A stretch of DNA of 5,406 bases, from assembly GCA_002292975.1 (NCBI GenBank), contig DBCI01000089.1, forward strand, positions 1 through 5,406, read 5' to 3'. The DNA is from Polynucleobacter sp. UBA962. Lineage in GTDB: Bacteria; Pseudomonadota; Gammaproteobacteria; Burkholderiales; Burkholderiaceae. Of the stretch, positions 1 to 5,406 are shown one piece after another; the first letter of the stretch is position 1, and each line of letters opens with the position of its first letter. A program made the position numbers and the translations under genes. Below the pieces are notes generated by a model that was not told where the DNA came from, ran no database searches, and was given only the letters and a program-made list of their open reading frames with translations.

Positions 1-978
1 GCTAACTCGCCCCGGGTCGAAAAACTCCTCACCGAAATTAGTGAGGTCAAGAACTTATTGCAGTCGCATGTGGCAGGTAACTTCTGGGGCAATTTGCAGC
101 AAGAGAAGACCCACCTCACCGAAGTGATTAAGCATCTTCTTAACACTGGCTTTTCTCCACAACTGTGTGCTGACATTACCCGCAAACTGCCAGAGACCTC
201 AGACCTCTCCACCCTCTTACAAAGTGCGCGCGATCAAATTAAAGGGATGGTCAAAACGGTCGATGCCTTTGCGATGTTTGATAAGGGTGGTGTCTTTGCC
301 TTCATTGGTCCCACAGGTGTCGGTAAGACCACCACGGTTGCCAAAATTGCAGCGCGCTGTGTCTTGCGCTATGGTCGCAATCAGGTCACCTTGCTCACCA
401 CCGATACCTATCGGATTGGTGCACAAGAGCAACTCAAGGTCTTTGCCAAGATCTTGGGATTAACGGTTACGTCTTTGCGCGATGGTGAAGATCTTTCTTC
501 TAAGTTAAAAGAACTCTCGGGTCGCAAAATTGTGTTGCTCGATACCGCCGGTGTGAGCCAACGCGACACCCTGATGCTTGAGCAATCCAAAACCTTACAA
601 GATGGCTCCCAAACTGCGGTGCGGATCTTGGTGATGAGCTCCACCACCGATTTACGCACCCAAGAAGAGGTGATCAAACTGCATAACCAAGCTGCTCAGA
701 GTAATGGGGTGGGTAAGATTGAGGCGGCGGTCATTACCAAGATTGATGAGGCAGCGCATATTGCTCCGGTGGTCGATAGCATTATTCGGCATGACATGCC
801 ATTGCTCTTTATCTCCAATGGTCAGCGTGTTCCCGAAGACTTAAGCTTGCCCGATTTGGATTATTTAAGCCATCGCGCGATTCAAGCGCGGGCGTTCTCC
901 GATGATCTGTCCTACAGCGATGAGCAGATCCCTGCAATTTTCTCCAATAACTTGGGTGACTGGATCAAAACCTCGTAA
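1..978 (+). CDS. flhF: FlhF, SRP-family GTPase for flagellar placement (5' end missing)
   Basis: Signal-recognition-particle-type GTPase that directs early flagellar assembly to its site at the membrane, usually a pole, and works with FlhG. The frame is open from base 1 with no stop, so the gene begins left of the window; 325 codons are visible. The TTG at 58 lies inside a family-like stretch (EKLLTEISEVKNLL...FWGNL) and is not a credible start. The visible part holds a helical N domain (about 58-290) and the complete NG GTPase core: G1 GPTGVGKTTT (307-336), G2 DTYRIGAQEQ (from 403), G3 DTAG (541-552), G4 TKID (736-747) and the closing NGQRVPEDL motif (about 817-843). All catalytic motifs look intact. 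The missing 5' part should carry the basic B domain. The TAA stop (976-978) shares a base with the flhG ATG, suggesting coupled translation. Confidence 0.97.
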   Translation, partial: ANSPRVEKLLTEISEVKNLLQSHVAGNFWGNLQQEKTHLTEVIKHLLNTGFSPQLCADITRKLPETSDLSTLLQSARDQIKGMVKTVDAFAMFDKGGVFAFIGPTGVGKTTTVAKIAARCVLRYGRNQVTLLTTDTYRIGAQEQLKVFAKILGLTVTSLRDGEDLSSKLKELSGRKIVLLDTAGVSQRDTLMLEQSKTLQDGSQTAVRILVMSSTTDLRTQEEVIKLHNQAAQSNGVGKIEAAVITKIDEAAHIAPVVDSIIRHDMPLLFISNGQRVPEDLSLPDLDYLSHRAIQARAFSDDLSYSDEQIPAIFSNNLGDWIKTS

Positions 979-1796
979 TGGCTGAGAGCGTTACACAAGC
1001 TGGGGCTGATCAAGCAGAGGGTCTGCGCACTATTTTTGGGGCAGAGTCTAGCTGTGTAGTTTGCTTAGCAAGCGCTCTTGACTCCGATACCACCATTCAT
1101 TTAGGTCATGGTATTGCCCATGCCCTCAAAAACGCTGGGCATAACACTTTATTGGTCGATGAGTTTGGGCTCTCCGAGCGCAGAACCATGTCCGGCTTTT
1201 TATACCCCACCCGCTACGATTTAGCCCAAGCCTTTAACAATGGTGTGGATTTAATGAAGGCCGTGCGTGCCATTGACGATCACTTTTGGTATGCCACCGC
1301 TACCAAAGTTCGCTCGATGAATGATCGTCATCAGATTAAGTTACCCACCCTCGATGAGCGTCTTTTAAATGCAGGCTTAAGTATTGATTACATCTTGCTT
1401 CCCACCAATGATCCCAATGCCAACATCCTCTCGTTTTATGGCAAGCAGATCAAACGTTTTGTGGTGAGCTCACCCGATCACGCCTCCTTAAGCCGTGCCT
1501 TGGCCATGGTGCGCGAGATGTCGGTCTTACAAAGTGATGAGAGTTATCCGGTCTTAATCATTGGCGGAGAGTCTGAAGAAGAAGGTCAAGCGGCCTTTCA
1601 GAAACTAGCGGACGCCTCACAATCCGCTCTTCGCCAAGCCTTGCACTTTGCGGGTTGGGTGAAAGCGTTTATGGCGAGCCGGATTGTGGTTGACCCGGAA
1701 GACAATGAGATTAGCGTACCGGTCGCAGGCCCTGTCAGCGAATTTGTTTTACCGGTCGACTTCTTTAAGACGATTTCAGCAAAAATAACGGCTTAG
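978..1796 (+). CDS. flhG: FlhG/FleN-like MinD-family protein with degenerate ATPase site
   Basis: Partner of FlhF that limits flagellar number. Family members have an N-terminal DQAxGLR motif that stimulates the FlhF GTPase, followed by a MinD-type ATPase. In these 272 residues DQAEGLR is perfect (residues 11-17). The next strand (CVVCLASALDSDTT, 26-39) stands where the KGGVGKT deviant Walker A should be and has no lysine or glycine-rich loop. The second Walker-like element reads LLVDEFG (58-64) instead of DAD. Later MinD-like elements remain: YDLAQAF (80-86), IDYILLPTND (136-145) and VVSSPDHASLSRALAMVREM (162-181). Length is usual for the family. Position directly after flhF supports the name. 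The start ATG overlaps the flhF stop (TAATG) and no strong ribosome site is seen, so translation is probably coupled. I infer that ATP hydrolysis is lost while FlhF activation may persist. Confidence 0.88.
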   Translation: MAESVTQAGADQAEGLRTIFGAESSCVVCLASALDSDTTIHLGHGIAHALKNAGHNTLLVDEFGLSERRTMSGFLYPTRYDLAQAFNNGVDLMKAVRAIDDHFWYATATKVRSMNDRHQIKLPTLDERLLNAGLSIDYILLPTNDPNANILSFYGKQIKRFVVSSPDHASLSRALAMVREMSVLQSDESYPVLIIGGESEEEGQAAFQKLADASQSALRQALHFAGWVKAFMASRIVVDPEDNEISVPVAGPVSEFVLPVDFFKTISAKITA

Positions 1797-1845
1797 ACTC
1801 ATTTGTGCCGTATTATTTGTCTACTGTTTTCATGACTGACTTTGA

Positions 1846-2541
1846 ATGCCTCCTCGCAATCCCGCTGCTTATCAGGCGCAAGACCTAAACGATGCCATTA
1901 ATACGCATTTGCCTTTGGTAAAGCGTATTGCATACCAAATTGCGTCGCGCTTGCCCCCCAATGTGGAAGTGGATGATTTAGTCCAAGAGGGTTTAACCGG
2001 TTTACTCGATGCCTTAAAGCGCTACGAACCCCAACCCAATCTTAATTTTGAGGTCTATGCCCGCACCCGGATTCGGGGGGCGATTTACGATGCCTGTCGG
2101 CGCAATGACATCCTGCCACGCAACCAGCGTGACGAGCTCGTTAACCTGGAAAAGAAAACGCGTTCTTTAGAGCAAACGCTAGGACGCCATCCGACTGAAA
2201 TTGAAATTGCAGACGCCTGCGAAATTAGCCTCGCTGAATATCATGGGGTGATGGGCACGATGGTCAACCTCATGCCGCTCGATGATTTATCCGAAGACAT
2301 GTTACCTGCTGATCTGGATTCGGATCCAATGCAAGCGGCCTCGATGCGTCAATTTGCCGATCGCATTGCCTTGATCTTAGAAGGCTTACCCGAGAACGAA
2401 CGCTTGGTCATGGCACTGCATTACCAAGAGGATTTATCGTATCGAGAAATTGCGCAGGTGATGAACCTCACGGCTGGTCGCATTAGCCAGATTCACACCC
2501 AAGGCATGATCCGCATTCGGGCGAAGTTGAAGATCGCCTAA
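1846..2541 (+). CDS. fliA: FliA, flagellar sigma factor sigma-28
   Basis: Sigma-70-family factor that directs RNA polymerase to late flagellar and chemotaxis promoters and is inhibited by FlgM. Its 231 residues match the usual FliA length. Region 2 is clear (VDDLVQEGLTGLLDALKRYE at 42-61, then FEVYARTRIRGAIYD at 69-83). Region 3 follows (LVNLEKKTRSLEQTLGRHPT, 98-117), and region 4 ends in the helix-turn-helix LSYREIAQVMNLTAGRISQI (197-216). The ATG at 1846 directly follows an in-frame TGA (1843-1845), so no longer start is possible, and the N terminus fits the family. No clear Shine-Dalgarno precedes it, and an out-of-frame ATG lies 14 bases upstream. It is probably co-transcribed with flhF-flhG across the 49-bp gap, but its own promoter there cannot be excluded. 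The last codons and stop lie in a tandem duplication. Confidence 0.97.
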   Translation: MPPRNPAAYQAQDLNDAINTHLPLVKRIAYQIASRLPPNVEVDDLVQEGLTGLLDALKRYEPQPNLNFEVYARTRIRGAIYDACRRNDILPRNQRDELVNLEKKTRSLEQTLGRHPTEIEIADACEISLAEYHGVMGTMVNLMPLDDLSEDMLPADLDSDPMQAASMRQFADRIALILEGLPENERLVMALHYQEDLSYREIAQVMNLTAGRISQIHTQGMIRIRAKLKIA

Positions 2542-2557
2542 GTTAAAGATCGCCTAA
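2526..2557 (+). repeat. 16-bp tandem duplication across the fliA stop codon
   Basis: GTTGAAGATCGCCTAA (2526-2541) is followed immediately by GTTAAAGATCGCCTAA (2542-2557), differing at one base. The first copy encodes the last codons and TAA stop of fliA; the second lies in the 23-bp spacer before the convergent flgN stop. It looks like a local replication-slippage duplication that lengthened the gap between the two operons without altering either protein. Confidence 0.9.
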
Positions 2558-2564
2558 GGCCTTA

Positions 2565-2957
2565 CTACACCTTACGAGATAGCACCCCACCCACAGCACC
2601 GGGTACTTCCCCATCACTGCCATAGGTTGCGCCAGGAGCTTGCTGGGCAATAAAGGATTGCATCGCAGCACTGCGTTGCATCGCAAGACGAATCAAATCC
2701 CCATTGATTTGATGATCAACCGAAGCCTGGTCTAAAAGACCATGCAAGATCTGCTTTTCCTCTTCGGGATATTGGTTGATATCGGCTTTGAGTTTCTCAG
2801 GACCCTCAGGGTAGCCGTTGATTAACTCAAGCGCCACGCGGGTTTGCTCCAGTGCCTCGGGTAGAGCATCCATATTGTTGGTCTCAAGAGTTTGTCGCAA
2901 GCGTGCAACAGCACCGGCGATTTGTTCGAGAAGCGACTTGAGTTCAGCAAAGGTCAT
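2565..2957 (-). CDS. flgN: FlgN-like type III export chaperone for FlgK and FlgL
   Basis: Small cytoplasmic chaperone that binds the hook-filament junction proteins FlgK and FlgL and brings them to the flagellar export gate. At 130 residues it has the family's size. It is almost wholly helical by composition: an N-terminal helix (about 2-26), a central helix (about 30-47), and a long C-terminal helix with the family's N-x-x-L-I pattern (INGDLIRLAMQRSAAMQSFI, 84-103). The tail TYGSDGEV (111-118) resembles the YGxDG segment of betaproteobacterial FlgN proteins. Sequence conservation in this family is low, so the assignment rests on fold pattern, size and position after flgM. The ATG at 2957 gives a family-like N terminus but has no recognisable ribosome site. 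It is the last gene of the leftward run and converges on fliA. Confidence 0.86.
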   Translation of the reverse strand: MTFAELKSLLEQIAGAVARLRQTLETNNMDALPEALEQTRVALELINGYPEGPEKLKADINQYPEEEKQILHGLLDQASVDHQINGDLIRLAMQRSAAMQSFIAQQAPGATYGSDGEVPGAVGGVLSRKV

Positions 2958-3036
2958 AGGGTTGTGGGATCTGTTTCGTTGGCGATAGCATACGCTAAGC
3001 CCCTTACTGCTTCAAGTCAAACAAATTGGGGGGGTA
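2958..3036 (-). other. flgM-flgN spacer with C7 run and weak inverted repeat
   Basis: This 79-bp gap lies inside an otherwise tight run. Just after the flgM stop the minus strand has seven cytosines (3028-3034). Further on, a small imperfect inverted repeat (2981-3002, plus-strand arms GGC and TAGC pairing with GCTA and GCC around a 4-base loop) could form a weak hairpin. No U-run follows it on either strand, so I do not call it a terminator. No sigma-28 promoter with correct spacing was found. Confidence 0.4.
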
Positions 3037-3366
3037 TTACTTGGAGCGAACTTTGCTACCAAGCGCTGCGATTGTATCGCCCATCATGCCGTTGGCAATC
3101 TTTTGGTAATCGATCTCAAACTCACCCGCATCAATCTTCGCTCGGATCTTATCCAAGAGAAGTTTATCGGTCGTTTTATCGGTTTTGAGCTCTTCTTTAA
3201 TCTCGGCTAATTTGGCAGTGAGGCTGATATCTAAACTAACACCGGGGCCTTTTAGGGCCGCAGCTTTGGGATCGACTGCAGCAGGCAAAGGAGGTTTTTG
3301 GGCGACATCCACCCTGCCAGGCTCTTTGCCAGACGGAATTAGGGGTGTACTGTCGTTAATCTTCAT
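3037..3366 (-). CDS. flgM: FlgM, anti-sigma-28 factor
   Basis: Binds FliA and keeps it inactive until the hook-basal body is finished, when FlgM is exported through the flagellum and late genes switch on. The 109 residues show the family layout: a disordered, export-prone N terminus starting MKINDSTP and rich in Pro, Ala and Lys (1-45), a short VSLDISLTAKLAEIKEEL segment (43-60), and the conserved sigma-binding C terminus KIRAKIDAGEFEIDYQKIA (73-91) followed by NGMMGDTIAAL. It is slightly longer than the enterobacterial protein (about 97 residues). The ATG has a good ribosome site, AAGGAT, four bases upstream. It sits between flgA and flgN, and its target FliA is the convergent neighbour. A 12-bp repeat encodes TDKTTDK (62-68). 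Confidence 0.95.
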   Translation of the reverse strand: MKINDSTPLIPSGKEPGRVDVAQKPPLPAAVDPKAAALKGPGVSLDISLTAKLAEIKEELKTDKTTDKLLLDKIRAKIDAGEFEIDYQKIANGMMGDTIAALGSKVRSK

Positions 3367-3370
3367 CGTT

Positions 3371-3376
3371 ATCCTT
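3371..3376 (-). promoter_or_regulatory. Shine-Dalgarno site of flgM
   Basis: Minus-strand AAGGAT ends four bases before the flgM ATG (3364-3366). It is the clearest ribosome binding site in the window; flgA, flgN, flhG and fliA lack comparable ones. This fits independent, efficient translation of the anti-sigma factor after the 52-bp flgA-flgM gap. Confidence 0.75.
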
Positions 3377-3418
3377 TTTTACTGCATTTACCTTAACTTA
3401 CTACCTACACCCTCTACT

Positions 3419-4186
3419 TTAACGCTCTAGGGTGATTTCAACAACACCAGGCCGAATGACCTTGCCCTGTAGCACTTGTCCATCATTTAACCTGACCCGC
3501 ACCATATCACTAATCATGCCTTGAGTTTGGGCGGTTCCCGAACCGGTTACCTGAAAATCCCGCCCCTTCAAAAGGATGGTGACAGGATCTCCTACTTTGA
3601 TAACGGCAGTTTCTCGTAAATCGTTTAGCCCAATCGGCATCCCCATTTGGATGGGGCGGGTTAAGACCCGATCATCCGCCTGCCTAGGGGTACGGATAAC
3701 GTCATCCGGTACGCTGGTCAGGTCTCCATTAATAATGCGCATATCTGAGCTGGAGAGCCGGCTACCGGCCTGTAAATAGCGGGTGGAGACCACATAGTCC
3801 CCATAGACCCGCACCATTAAGGGCACGTTATAAAGCCAGGCAGACTTTAAGCAACGTAGTTGAATTAGGCTGCGCCCCCATAAACGAACATTAGGGGCTG
3901 ATAGAACCTCAATCGTACCCCCTGGGCAGGCCGGCAGGTTTAGTGAGGGGTCCAGAAAATCAATTTCGGTCCGAAAGCCCGATACCGTTGGACTTCTTTG
4001 AATAAAACGCCAGATATTGTTTTGCACCTCCAAGGGAATCCCTGGAGCCTGGAGAGCCTGATTTTGGGTGGCATTGACTTGGTTTTGAGCTTGGCTTTGA
4101 GCCTGATTTTGCGCATAGAGCGGGGTAAGCCAAGCGAGCCCCAATAGGATCAATAGGCTAAATCGTGGAGAGCAAAAGCGACTCAT
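3419..4186 (-). CDS. flgA: FlgA, periplasmic P-ring assembly chaperone
   Basis: Exported chaperone that helps FlgI assemble into the P ring around the flagellar rod. The 255 residues begin with a Sec signal peptide (basic MSRFCSPRF, hydrophobic SLLILLGLAWL, probable cleavage after LYA at 25). A Gln/Asn/Ala-rich linker follows (26-46). The N-terminal domain carries the paired cysteines of the family (C87 in LPACPGG and C112 in LIQLRCLK), likely a disulphide. The SAF-like segment starts near VVSTRYLQAGSRLSSSDMR (132-150), and the C-terminal FlgA domain runs from VIKVGDPVTILLKG (195-208) to VIRPGVVEITLE. It is modestly longer than typical homologues, partly through the linker. Its ATG overlaps the upstream gene's TGA (ATGA, 4183-4186) with no Shine-Dalgarno, so translation is probably coupled. 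The next gene upstream is not flgB, which often lies divergent from flgA in relatives. Confidence 0.96.
   Translation of the reverse strand: MSRFCSPRFSLLILLGLAWLTPLYAQNQAQSQAQNQVNATQNQALQAPGIPLEVQNNIWRFIQRSPTVSGFRTEIDFLDPSLNLPACPGGTIEVLSAPNVRLWGRSLIQLRCLKSAWLYNVPLMVRVYGDYVVSTRYLQAGSRLSSSDMRIINGDLTSVPDDVIRTPRQADDRVLTRPIQMGMPIGLNDLRETAVIKVGDPVTILLKGRDFQVTGSGTAQTQGMISDMVRVRLNDGQVLQGKVIRPGVVEITLER
4049..4111 (-). repeat. Q/N/A-rich low-complexity tract in flgA
   Basis: Residues 26-46 of FlgA, right after the predicted signal cleavage site, are nearly all Gln, Asn and Ala, built on Q-N-Q-A and Q-S-Q-A units. The DNA contains a 13-bp perfect direct repeat (plus strand GAGCCTGATTTTG at 4054-4066 and 4099-4111), suggesting growth by slippage or unequal recombination. 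It probably forms a flexible linker at the start of the mature protein. Confidence 0.75.
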
Positions 4187-5400
4187 CGTGTGAAACGGTC
4201 AATCGCTACCCAATAATGGGCTCGGCTAGCCCCATCCAAGGCAATACCGCCCAACCAGGCTGGTTTTGCAAGGGAATGGGGTAGCTCCAAATGGACGTTC
4301 ATGGTTTGCATGCCAATAAACTCATGGGCATAGATCTCATAGCTTTGATTGCCCACTCGCAGCTTCAGTTGGATCTTGGGGTCTTCAATCTCGCCTAGCT
4401 GATCCCAGATATTTTTCTCGGACTGAACGATCGTGTCGTAAGACATGTACTGAACCGCGGGAATCGCATACAACTCGTCATGACGAATGAAGTTCACAAT
4501 CGGCATCCGAATCAGACTTGAGGGGCAACTAATACGAATCCCCTTCTCCATCACCTCAATACTGCCAGCAATTGATGCCAACATGCCACCGACTGCCACC
4601 ACTTGATCTTCGGTTGGGGTCACCGCATCGAGATCCACGAACACCATCGAGCCCTGCTCGACCGCAAAAATACTGGGGCATGGGGGCAAAATACTGAGGC
4701 AGGTCACCAAGGTCTGAGCGATATCTGGGTCGGCATACACTTCATCAATTAATAACTCATCGGTCAATCCCTCAAATCGTTTCTTCAGAGATTGCTGCCC
4801 AACACGCACCAAATCATCTTGCTGATCACAGAGTAGATGGTCGATTTCACTGCGGCTCCAGCCCTTGGCCTTTTGTGCGGTCATGCGCACCGCTTGCAAT
4901 CGATTTAAGCTAGTACGCCGCTGAAAGGTGTACTGCGCATGGTGATCAATAAACTCAGTAGCAACTGATTTATCCAGCGAACTCATATCGTTGATCTCCG
5001 TCGGACTTACCGGGGTATTGAATGCTGCATTCAAGGAGGCAATAGTATCCCCTGAACTCGTCATTGGATTTAAAAAGGGTTTGAAGATCGCATCCAGATC
5101 CTGAATGGTTTGATCTAAGCGTTTATTAATAATGTCACTGGAGGTCGGATAGTCAATAATCGGGTCGACCATACTGTTTTGTGCAATGGCGCGATTTTTA
5201 AAAGAATCGACTGCCACGTGCACATTGCCTAAGCTGGCGTGTACCTCGGATAGGGAATGCGCAATACTTTGTTTATTAAAGCGCAGTAATTGTTTCCAGA
5301 ACTCTTTTTTCTGGATTTCTAGTTGGGTCAGGTCTTGCGTGTTTGAGCCTCCATCCTGACCTTCCGATCCAGGTGATACGTTCTCGGTCTCAGAGCGCAC
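4183..5400 (-). CDS. Unnamed protein resembling a degenerate CheA/PilL-type kinase core
   Basis: I do not recognise a named family at once. The stop is TGA at 4183-4185. GTG at 5398-5400 is the first visible start, but the frame is open to the window edge, so the gene may be longer. There is no signal peptide or membrane segment, so it is probably cytoplasmic. Residues 22-110 are polar and helical. From about residue 160, segments follow the order of chemotaxis kinases: SLNRLQAVRMTA (164-175, like the CheA ELQE..M..RM segment), EGLTDELLIDEVYADP (210-225, like EGEDTELD....ADP), GGMLASIAGSIEV (271-283) plus RISCP, then a CheW-like part with LYAIP (310-314), LRVGNQSYEI (347-356), HEFIGMQ (359-365, like VDE..G.QE) and GGIALDG (384-390). 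The N box (LVTCLSILPP, 231-240) and G1 box lack the ATP-binding residues, and no ATP lid is apparent. I infer a pseudokinase-like scaffold. It is co-translated with flgA. Confidence 0.6.
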   Translation of the reverse strand: MRSETENVSPGSEGQDGGSNTQDLTQLEIQKKEFWKQLLRFNKQSIAHSLSEVHASLGNVHVAVDSFKNRAIAQNSMVDPIIDYPTSSDIINKRLDQTIQDLDAIFKPFLNPMTSSGDTIASLNAAFNTPVSPTEINDMSSLDKSVATEFIDHHAQYTFQRRTSLNRLQAVRMTAQKAKGWSRSEIDHLLCDQQDDLVRVGQQSLKKRFEGLTDELLIDEVYADPDIAQTLVTCLSILPPCPSIFAVEQGSMVFVDLDAVTPTEDQVVAVGGMLASIAGSIEVMEKGIRISCPSSLIRMPIVNFIRHDELYAIPAVQYMSYDTIVQSEKNIWDQLGEIEDPKIQLKLRVGNQSYEIYAHEFIGMQTMNVHLELPHSLAKPAWLGGIALDGASRAHYWVAIDRFTR

Positions 5401-5406
5401 AATCTC

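Noticed and set aside
58..60. TTG as the start codon of flhF
   Set aside because: The frame continues upstream to base 1 without a stop, and the upstream residues (EKLLTEISEVKNLL) fit the FlhF N-domain approach, so the gene is simply cut by the window edge.
167..677. Alternative-frame open frames within flhF (167-463 plus; 217-432 and 408-677 minus)
   Set aside because: They overlap the conserved GTPase core of FlhF in other frames and show no recognisable protein features.
1786..1814. Sigma-28-type promoter before fliA (TAAC ... GCCGTATT)
   Set aside because: The -10 matches only 5 of 8 bases, the -35 is incomplete, and the spacing is about 17 rather than 15.
2555..2564. Palindrome TAAGGCCTTA as a bidirectional terminator
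   Set aside because: Once a loop is allowed, only about three base pairs remain, and there is no T-rich tail on either strand.
2981..2988. GGCGATAG on the plus strand as a sigma-28 -10 element
   Set aside because: There is no TAAA-like -35 at the right distance, and it points the wrong way for flgN.
2892..3188. Plus-strand open frames across flgN, flgM and flgA (for example 2892-3188, 3185-3430, 3576-3779)
   Set aside because: They lie opposite well-supported flagellar genes, have no family-like features, and are shadows of the minus-strand coding.
3367..3421. Sigma-28 promoter in the flgA-flgM gap (TAAAGT ... AAGGATAA)
   Set aside because: The only GATAA-like element is the ribosome binding site itself, which would leave no leader, and the spacing to TAAAGT is far too long.

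Overview
The window is a flagellar gene cluster from a Gram-negative bacterium, most likely a member of the Betaproteobacteria (order Burkholderiales). I infer this from the gene order flhF-flhG-fliA facing flgN-flgM-flgA, from the betaproteobacterial-looking degenerate FlhG, and from the moderate base composition (about half G+C by eye). A small-genome freshwater lineage such as Polynucleobacter is a plausible guess, but the sequence alone does not prove it.

Layout. The left half (1-2541, plus strand) holds the 3' part of flhF (SRP-type GTPase, cut by the left edge), then flhG (MinD-family partner, start overlapping the flhF stop by one base), then a 49-bp gap and fliA (sigma-28). The right half (2565-5400, minus strand) is a run read leftwards: an unnamed gene of at least 405 codons open to the right edge, flgA (4-base ATGA overlap with it), flgM (52-bp gap) and flgN (79-bp gap). 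The two runs converge with only 23 bp between the fliA and flgN stop codons. No RNA genes, mobile elements, CRISPR arrays or convincing terminators are visible, and no gap between genes exceeds 80 bp.

How the genes fit together. FlhF and FlhG set the position and number of flagella. FliA transcribes late flagellar genes and FlgM holds it inactive until the hook is complete. FlgN chaperones the hook-filament junction proteins FlgK and FlgL. FlgA is the periplasmic chaperone for the P-ring protein FlgI. Thus the sigma factor and its anti-sigma factor lie in convergent operons.

Most interesting points. (1) The unnamed gene upstream of flgA appears, by my own colinear motif comparison, to be a degenerate CheA/PilL-ChpA-type chemotaxis kinase core. 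It shows a dimerisation-like segment, a HATPase segment that has lost its ATP-binding boxes, and a CheW-like C-terminal domain. It is apparently co-translated with flgA. (2) FlhG keeps the FlhF-activating DQAEGLR motif but has lost the Walker A lysine motif. (3) A 16-bp tandem duplication covers the fliA stop codon.
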